Below, in pieces: positions 59,270-64,000 of a stretch of DNA of 64,000 nucleotides. Numbering within the stretch: the stretch's first letter is position 1; each line of letters starts with the position of its first letter. A program made the translations under genes and the position numbers. The notes under the pieces are model-generated. The model was not told the DNA's origin. It saw nothing but the letters and a program-made list of their open reading frames with translations, and did no database searches. The stretch is from Rhodospirillales bacterium (GTDB lineage Bacteria > Pseudomonadota > Alphaproteobacteria > Acetobacterales > Acetobacteraceae): the NCBI GenBank assembly GCA_025362815.1, contig JANYFG010000039.1, forward strand, positions 1-64,000, read 5' to 3'.

Positions 59270-61258
59270 TCAAGCGGCCTTGACCCCTTCGGTGAAGCGG
59301 TGAAATTCGATGCTGAGGGCGGATGCCTGGGCGGAAACTTCGGCTGCGATGCTGTTCAGGCCATCGGCGGCCTGCCCGGCTCGGTCGGCGGCGAGGCGTA
59401 CCGCGTTGATGTTGTGACTGACGTTTTGCGTGCCGTGCGAGGCCTGTTCCACACTGCGGGCAATCTCGGCGGTGGCGCTTGCCTGCTGGCCCACGGCATC
59501 CGCCACTGTCACGCCGATCTGATTGATCTCGGCGATGATCCGGGCGATCTCACCGATTTCGCGCACGGCGTCCTGGGTGGCTCGCTGGATCGTGCTGATC
59601 TGGCGACCGATCTGGTCGGTGGCGCTTGCCGTCTGGCTGGCGAGTGTCTTGACCTCGGTGGCGACCACCGCGAACCCTTTTCCCGCCTCGCCGGCGCGTG
59701 CTGCCTCGATGGTGGCATTCAAAGCCAGCAGATTGGTCTGCGCCGCGATGGAGTGGATGAGCTGCACGACCTCGCCGATTTCATGCGCGCCCTGTGCGAG
59801 GCGCTTCACCGTGGCATCGGTATGTTCCGCGCTCACCACGGCGCGCTGTGCGACGGTGGCGGACTGGGCGACCTGGCGGGTGATCTCCTGGATCGACGCT
59901 GTCAACTGCTCGGCGGCGCTCGCGACCGTTTGGACGGACGACGATGTCTCGTCGGCGGCAGAGGCGGCGCCGAGTGACTGTGCGTTGGTCTGCTCGGCCG
60001 TGTCGGCCATGTCGCGGGCGGTTGTTGCCATGCCGCCCGCTGCCGCCGCCAAACCCTGCAGCGCGGTGTCGACCTTGGATTCGAAGCTCTGGGTCAGATG
60101 CTCCAGCAATTCCACCCGTTGCAGCCGGGCCTGCTGAGCGGTTTTCTCCAAATGCGCCATGCTTGCAGCCGCGATGGCGTTGGTTCGAAAGACGTCGAGC
60201 ATGCCAGCGATGGCGCCTATTTCATCGCGCCGGTTGGTGTCGCGGATCGGGGTTTCATGGTCACCATCGGCCAATCGGCGCATGGCGGCGGTGCTGCGAC
60301 GCAGTGGGGGTATGATGCCGCGTATGGTCAGGGCCGCCATGGCAAGCCCGGCCAGAACGCTGGCGCCGGTGGCCAGCAGCCCCAGGTGCAACGCATGATC
60401 GGTTTCCCGCATCGTGACCTCGCGCATCGCCTCGAAGGCGTTGGTGTAGGTTTTGTCGAGCTTGCCCAAGGCCACGACTCCAGCGGCAATTTCGGGACGC
60501 AGCGTGTCGTTATACAAATGATCGGCCTGCAACGCCGCGGTGGCCCAGGCCTCGAACACCGTTTTGTATTCGTCCACCAGGGCGGAGATCGGTGGCAGCA
60601 TGTTGGCCAGCTCGCCCAGCATCGGGGCCGCCGTGGCGATGACCGTCTCCAGGCTTTTGGCGATGCCCATGAAGGTCCGCAGCCTGTCCGGTTCGCGCGC
60701 GGACATGAATTGCTGGGCGCTGACGCGGGTGATCTGGATCTTTCGGTCGACCAGGAAGGCGGCGTAACGCTGGTCGGGGGCATCGTCGTCTGGGGCGGCC
60801 ACAAGCTCGTTGGAGGCGCGGGACAGATCGTTGCCCACCGAAATCAGCCGGATACGGGCCTGTTCGCCGAGATCGGTCAGGCGGACGAACGCCTCCAGCC
60901 CCTTGGCATGCTCGGCCAGCTTGCCGCGCAATGACTCCAGCGCCGGGCGATCGGCGGCGGGGATGCCGGCCAAAGTGCTGGTCAACCCGCTGACGGCGCT
61001 GGCGAGCTGGGCCTGCAGCTCGTTCTGCGTGACGCGATCGGCATACAGGCGATAGCGCGTTTCGGCGGCCTGCAGACGCTCGAACGATTGGCTGAGCGCG
61101 GAGATACGGCCGCCTTGCCGGCTGAGATTGGCCAGCTGGGCCAGCCGATCGTTCATGGTGTTGGTGGAGAACGCCGATAATCCGCCGATCGCCAAGGTGA
61201 TACCCACCAGAGCGCCGAAGCCGGCGCGGATACGATTGGCGATCGAAAATGAAACCAC
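59270..61258 (-). CDS. Methyl-accepting chemotaxis protein
   Basis: A 662-aa chemoreceptor. TM1 (about 10-30), a long helical periplasmic domain (about 31-285), TM2 (about 287-310, 'LLATGASVLAGLAMAALTI'), HAMP (about 311-365, 'ADGDHETPIRDTNRRDEIGAIAGML') and the cytoplasmic signalling hairpin, whose tip is 'IEAARAGEAGKGFAVVATEVKTLA'. The periplasmic part is larger than a simple four-helix bundle. No CheW-binding tether or che operon is present in the window. Probable energy- or metabolite-taxis receptor; ligand unknown. It is preceded by a hairpin element beyond its start. Confidence 0.93.
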   Translation of the reverse strand: MVSFSIANRIRAGFGALVGITLAIGGLSAFSTNTMNDRLAQLANLSRQGGRISALSQSFERLQAAETRYRLYADRVTQNELQAQLASAVSGLTSTLAGIPAADRPALESLRGKLAEHAKGLEAFVRLTDLGEQARIRLISVGNDLSRASNELVAAPDDDAPDQRYAAFLVDRKIQITRVSAQQFMSAREPDRLRTFMGIAKSLETVIATAAPMLGELANMLPPISALVDEYKTVFEAWATAALQADHLYNDTLRPEIAAGVVALGKLDKTYTNAFEAMREVTMRETDHALHLGLLATGASVLAGLAMAALTIRGIIPPLRRSTAAMRRLADGDHETPIRDTNRRDEIGAIAGMLDVFRTNAIAAASMAHLEKTAQQARLQRVELLEHLTQSFESKVDTALQGLAAAAGGMATTARDMADTAEQTNAQSLGAASAADETSSSVQTVASAAEQLTASIQEITRQVAQSATVAQRAVVSAEHTDATVKRLAQGAHEIGEVVQLIHSIAAQTNLLALNATIEAARAGEAGKGFAVVATEVKTLASQTASATDQIGRQISTIQRATQDAVREIGEIARIIAEINQIGVTVADAVGQQASATAEIARSVEQASHGTQNVSHNINAVRLAADRAGQAADGLNSIAAEVSAQASALSIEFHRFTEGVKAA

Positions 61259-61317
61259 TGGCGCAGCGCTCCTTGGGAAACCGCCCCGAGGAATCGCAGA
61301 TAAAGGTTAAGCCGGGG

Positions 61318-61419
61318 TTAAGGCATGATCATTTGAGCAGGCAAATCATCATGCCTTAACCCTTTGTCTCATCGATCGTGTTCATGCGCTCGGGTTAGCA
61401 ACCCAAACGAATCACGATC
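61318..61419 (-). repeat. Two-hairpin GATC...TTAA element
   Basis: Third copy of the element at 29957-30163, inverted. On the minus strand it begins GATCGTGATTCGTTTGGGTT...AACCCGAGCGCATGAACACGATC (61419-61374) and continues with TTAAGGCATGATGATTTG...CATGCCTTAA (61359-61318). The first G is also the last base of the Ldh stop codon (TA-GATC), the same junction as at 29955-29957. It separates the Ldh gene from the chemoreceptor gene. Confidence 0.8.
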
Positions 61420-62525
61420 TAAGGCGACGGCACGCCCAGCGCCTGTGCCGTGGCCACGAGGGCGCCCCAGGTGTCCAGCTGCAACGGCACGCCGTGGGCG
61501 AGGCGATGGGCCCGCGTGCGCGCCTCCTTTTCGCCGGGGACGAGAACCTCCACGCCGGGTTCGGCTGGGCGCGAGGCTTTGACGTAGCGGGCGTAGTCGG
61601 CTGCCTTGGCGGCGAAGTCGGTCGCGCCGAAATGGGTGGGGTCGAGGTAGATGGAGAACATGCCGTTGGTGATGCGGCCGCGTTTGCCACCGGGAATGGG
61701 GCCCGAGGTTTCGCCGCCGGTGAGCACGCCGGCCAGGATTTCGCACATGAAGGCGATGCCGGAGCCTTTGTGGTCGCCGAACGCGCGCAAGGCGCCGTCG
61801 CCGTTGGCGGGATCTCGCGGCCCGTTCGTGGTGAGGGGGCCGTAGAGGGTTTCGGGGTCGGACGAATGGCTTCCGTCGGGCCTGATCAGCGCCCCGTCCG
61901 GGAGGACCTTGCCGCCGTTGGAGGCGACGAGGACCTTGCCTTCGGCGACCAGGGATGTGGCGAAATCGAGCAAAAGCATGGGCTCATCGGCCGAAGCCGG
62001 GACGCCCACGCACATGGGATTGGTGGAGAAGCGCCGGTCGACGCCACCGTAGGGGGCGACCAGCTCGCCCTGGGAGACGTTGACGAAGTGGATCGAGACC
62101 AGGCCTTGCGCGGCGGCGCGTTCGGCCCAGTCGCCGATGCGGCCGATATGGCCGGAATGGCGGAGTGCGATGATGGACATGCCGGCGGCGCGGGCCTTGG
62201 CGATGCCGAGATCGACGGCGAGGGGGCCGATGGTCTGGCCGAAGCCGTAATTGCCGTCCACCACCGCATGGGTGGCGCTTTCGGTGACGATGGTGAGGGT
62301 TTGGCCGGCCACGACCTTGCCTTCGGTGAGCCATTGCACGTAGCGCGGGGTGCGGATGACGCCGTGGCTGTCGTGCCCGGTGAGGTTGGCGCCGAGCAGA
62401 TGATGGGCGATCTGGCCGGCTTCGCCCGGCTCGCAGCCGGCTTTGGCGAAAATGGCGGCGATGAAGGTTTGCAGCGCCTCGACGGGGATCAGATGGGTGG
62501 GAAGTTCGTTGAGAATCTTTGGCAT
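61419..62525 (-). CDS. Ldh family oxidoreductase (malate/L-lactate dehydrogenase type 2)
   Basis: A 368-aa NAD(P)-dependent 2-hydroxyacid dehydrogenase of the Ldh_2/MDH2 family, unrelated to classical lactate dehydrogenase. 'NLTGHDSHGVIRTPRYVQWL' carries the conserved His, and 'GNYGFGQTIG', 'SIHFVNVSQGELVAPYGG' and 'SGPIPGGKRGRITNGMF' are typical. Members reduce or oxidise malate, sulfolactate, ureidoglycolate or related acids. It shares one base with the upstream UgpC-type ATPase stop (TGATG), so the two are translationally coupled, which suggests a transporter-linked sugar-acid pathway. Confidence 0.9.
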   Translation of the reverse strand: MPKILNELPTHLIPVEALQTFIAAIFAKAGCEPGEAGQIAHHLLGANLTGHDSHGVIRTPRYVQWLTEGKVVAGQTLTIVTESATHAVVDGNYGFGQTIGPLAVDLGIAKARAAGMSIIALRHSGHIGRIGDWAERAAAQGLVSIHFVNVSQGELVAPYGGVDRRFSTNPMCVGVPASADEPMLLLDFATSLVAEGKVLVASNGGKVLPDGALIRPDGSHSSDPETLYGPLTTNGPRDPANGDGALRAFGDHKGSGIAFMCEILAGVLTGGETSGPIPGGKRGRITNGMFSIYLDPTHFGATDFAAKAADYARYVKASRPAEPGVEVLVPGEKEARTRAHRLAHGVPLQLDTWGALVATAQALGVPSP

Positions 62526-63619
62526 CAGACGACGCGCCCGCCTTCATTTTCGATGAGGTGCATCTGGTTCATGTCGGCGGCGAGCGTCATCATGTGGCCG
62601 GGCTCGCAGGAGGTGGCGGGGTCGACGCGGGCGCAGACGGGGGCGCCGCCGTCGAAGAAGTGCACCATGGTTTCCATGCCCAGCGGCTCGGTGACGTCCA
62701 CCAGCGCCTCGAACAGCACGACGCCCGGCTTTTCGGTGTCGCGGGTTTCGGTGAGGTGCTCGGGGCGGAGGCCCAGGGTCATCTCGCGGCCGAGATAGGG
62801 GGTGTAGCGGGCCACGCGGGCAGCGGGGACGGGGAGTTTCACGCCGGAGGAAAGCTGCACTTTCAGGCCGTTGTCGTCCATCACGCGGACGGGCATGAAG
62901 TTCATCGAGGGTGAGCCGATGAAGCCTGCCACGAAGCGCGTGGCGGGGTTGTGGTAGAGCTCCTGGGGTGGGCCCACCTGTTCGATGCGGCCTTGGTTCA
63001 TCACCACCACGCGGTCTGCCAGGGTCATGGCCTCGATCTGGTCGTGGGTGACGTAGACGGTGGTGGTGCGGACGGTTTGGTGGACCTTCTTGATTTCGGT
63101 GCGCATCTGGACGCGGAGCTTGGCGTCGAGGTTCGAGAGCGGCTCGTCGAACAGGAAGACGCGGGGGTGGCGGACGATGGCGCGGCCCATGGCGACGCGC
63201 TGGCGCTGGCCGCCGGAGAGGGCCTTGGGCTTGCGTTGGAGGAGGGGCTCGATGTCGAGGATGCGGGCGGCTTCGTCGACGCGGGTTTTGATGTCGGACT
63301 TCGAGTATTTCCGCAGTTTCAGGCCGAACGCCATGTTGTCGAAGACGGACATGTGCGGGTAGAGCGCGTAGTTCTGAAAGACCATGGCGATGTCGCGGTC
63401 GCGCGGCGGCATGTCGTTGACCATGTCGCCGCCGATCCAGATCTCGCCGGAGGTTATTTCCTCGAGGCCCGCGATCATGCGCAGGGTGGTGGATTTGCCG
63501 CAGCCGGAGGGGCCGACGAGGACGACGAATTCCTCGTCCTTGATTTCCAAGTCGATGCCGTGGACGGCCTGGTAGGTTTCGTAGGACTTGACGACTTTTC
63601 GGACCGAAACCTGTGCCAC
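62525..63619 (-). CDS. UgpC/MalK-type sugar ABC transporter ATP-binding protein
   Basis: A 364-aa ATPase with Walker A 'GPSGCGKST', Q-loop 'FQNYALYPHMSV', signature 'LSGGQRQRVAMGRAI', Walker B 'VFLFDEPLSNLDA' and a C-terminal TOBE/regulatory domain ('LGLRPEHLTE'). This is the form that serves CUT1 sugar or glycerol-phosphate importers. Its permeases and binding protein are not in the window, so it may energise a transporter encoded elsewhere, as MsmK-type shared ATPases do. First gene of a pair with the Ldh-type dehydrogenase. Confidence 0.92.
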   Translation of the reverse strand: MAQVSVRKVVKSYETYQAVHGIDLEIKDEEFVVLVGPSGCGKSTTLRMIAGLEEITSGEIWIGGDMVNDMPPRDRDIAMVFQNYALYPHMSVFDNMAFGLKLRKYSKSDIKTRVDEAARILDIEPLLQRKPKALSGGQRQRVAMGRAIVRHPRVFLFDEPLSNLDAKLRVQMRTEIKKVHQTVRTTTVYVTHDQIEAMTLADRVVVMNQGRIEQVGPPQELYHNPATRFVAGFIGSPSMNFMPVRVMDDNGLKVQLSSGVKLPVPAARVARYTPYLGREMTLGLRPEHLTETRDTEKPGVVLFEALVDVTEPLGMETMVHFFDGGAPVCARVDPATSCEPGHMMTLAADMNQMHLIENEGGRVV

Positions 63620-63779
63620 TGTGCGCCCCTGTGCGTGTGCGCCGTGTGCGCGACTTATTGGTTCGGAGTGTGTGCGATGGCGGGGTGTTGCGCCAGGGGG
63701 GATGTTCGACGCGTCAACGATGTCAAGTGCGTTTGTTATTTATATTGACATTCTGGCGGTTTTACGTCATGTGTTGCGG

Positions 63780-64000
63780 ATGATCTGCCTTTTGTCCCTT
63801 CCGCTGCCCGCGCGTTTCACGCTGATCCTGAAAGGGGTTTGCGTGCTGGTGTTTGGGCGCATGGGGGCTGTGAGCGGGGCGAGCCCGGTGCTGATGGTGT
63901 TGCACGCGCGGTTGGTTCGCATGATGGCGCGTTTTGACCGGATTCTCGCGCGCCGGGAGGATGCGTGCCGGGTGCGTGGCATGGGTGTGGGCGATTGCGC
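63780..64000 (+). CDS. Hypothetical protein (3' truncated by window end)
   Basis: From the ATG at 63780 the plus frame stays open to the end of the window (73 codons), so the ORF track does not list it. It begins with a hydrophobic stretch ('ICLLSLPLPARFTLILKGVCVLVF') and continues basic ('MMARFDRILARREDACRVRG'). The start is uncertain: there is no clear ribosome-binding site, and an in-frame GTG lies at 63771. I do not recognise the family with confidence. The 160-bp gap upstream is shared with the divergent ATPase gene. Confidence 0.45.
   Translation, partial: MICLLSLPLPARFTLILKGVCVLVFGRMGAVSGASPVLMVLHARLVRMMARFDRILARREDACRVRGMGVGDC

Noticed and set aside
63745-63773. TTGACA with 17-bp spacing before the last ORF
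   Set aside because: The -10 candidate CATGTG matches poorly, so I do not call a promoter.
1-64000. CRISPR arrays, tRNA or rRNA genes, prophage, IS transposases, toxin-antitoxin pairs
   Set aside because: No regularly spaced repeats, cloverleaf sequences or relevant protein motifs were seen on either strand.

Overview
The window is about 64 kb of GC-rich (visibly well above 60%) chromosomal DNA with dense, operon-rich coding on both strands. There are no rRNA or tRNA genes and no CRISPR array, phage or transposase that I can recognise. Gene content (branched-chain and NitT/TauT-type importers, hydantoinase, intradiol dioxygenase, BKACE, MCP, ECF sigma factor, GltX, PHA depolymerase) fits a free-living alphaproteobacterium. 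The AT-rich paired hairpins at gene ends resemble sequences I associate with Acetobacteraceae, so I infer that family with moderate confidence. No plasmid or island boundary is visible.

Layout. 1-9801: a truncated luciferase-like monooxygenase, a complete livK-H-M-G-F importer, an ACMSD-like amidohydrolase, an orphan molybdenum hydroxylase large subunit and an alpha/beta hydrolase without the usual serine; this looks like uptake plus catabolism of a small cyclic or aromatic compound. 9826-15186: a polysaccharide deacetylase-like hydrolase and its LysR regulator, divergent from a NitT/TauT ABC importer (binding protein, ATPase, two permeases). 15245-18070: an unknown protein, an LVIVD beta-propeller and a CobW-type metallochaperone GTPase. 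18022-23453 (minus): a ring-cleavage operon (intradiol dioxygenase, SDR, BKACE, MDR reductase) with a periplasmic binding protein downstream and a QueD-like protein upstream. 23541-28098: hyuB-hyuA and a divergent glutathione transferase. 28311-29957: three exported small proteins. 30198-34879: a sensor kinase, a quinone oxidoreductase, an esterase and an antenna-less photolyase-like protein. 34827-39752: AlkA, lactate permease, a small membrane protein, then creatininase, ketopantoate reductase and SDR. 39854-45311: ABC exporter, glycosyltransferase, broken MarR gene, VOC protein and SDR. 45335-48943: comEC and gltX. 49046-52528: ECF sigma/anti-sigma divergent from a secreted protein, a b-type cytochrome and an MsrP-like molybdoenzyme. 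52597-59252: acyl-CoA ligase and PHA depolymerase divergent from a FadJ-like enzyme, SDR and TauE. 59270-63619: MCP, Ldh-type dehydrogenase and UgpC-type ATPase; a partial ORF runs off the right edge.

The most unusual signal is non-coding. Seven copies of an AT-rich hairpin element (module A, about 37 bp; module B, about 44 bp) and three copies of a second, roughly 103-bp two-hairpin element sit at gene 3' ends, almost always between convergent genes, and several supply part or all of the stop codon of the adjacent gene. The full A+B copies fold as three hairpins, the central one flanked by A- and T-tracts as in a bidirectional intrinsic terminator. Other points worth checking are an in-frame amber in a MarR gene, a hairpin that could mask the ribosome-binding site of the acyl-CoA ligase, tail-to-tail gene overlaps, and a candidate ECF promoter (GGAAT-N16-CGTC) in front of the MsrP-like operon. 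I see no clear candidate for a wholly new enzymatic or defence system.
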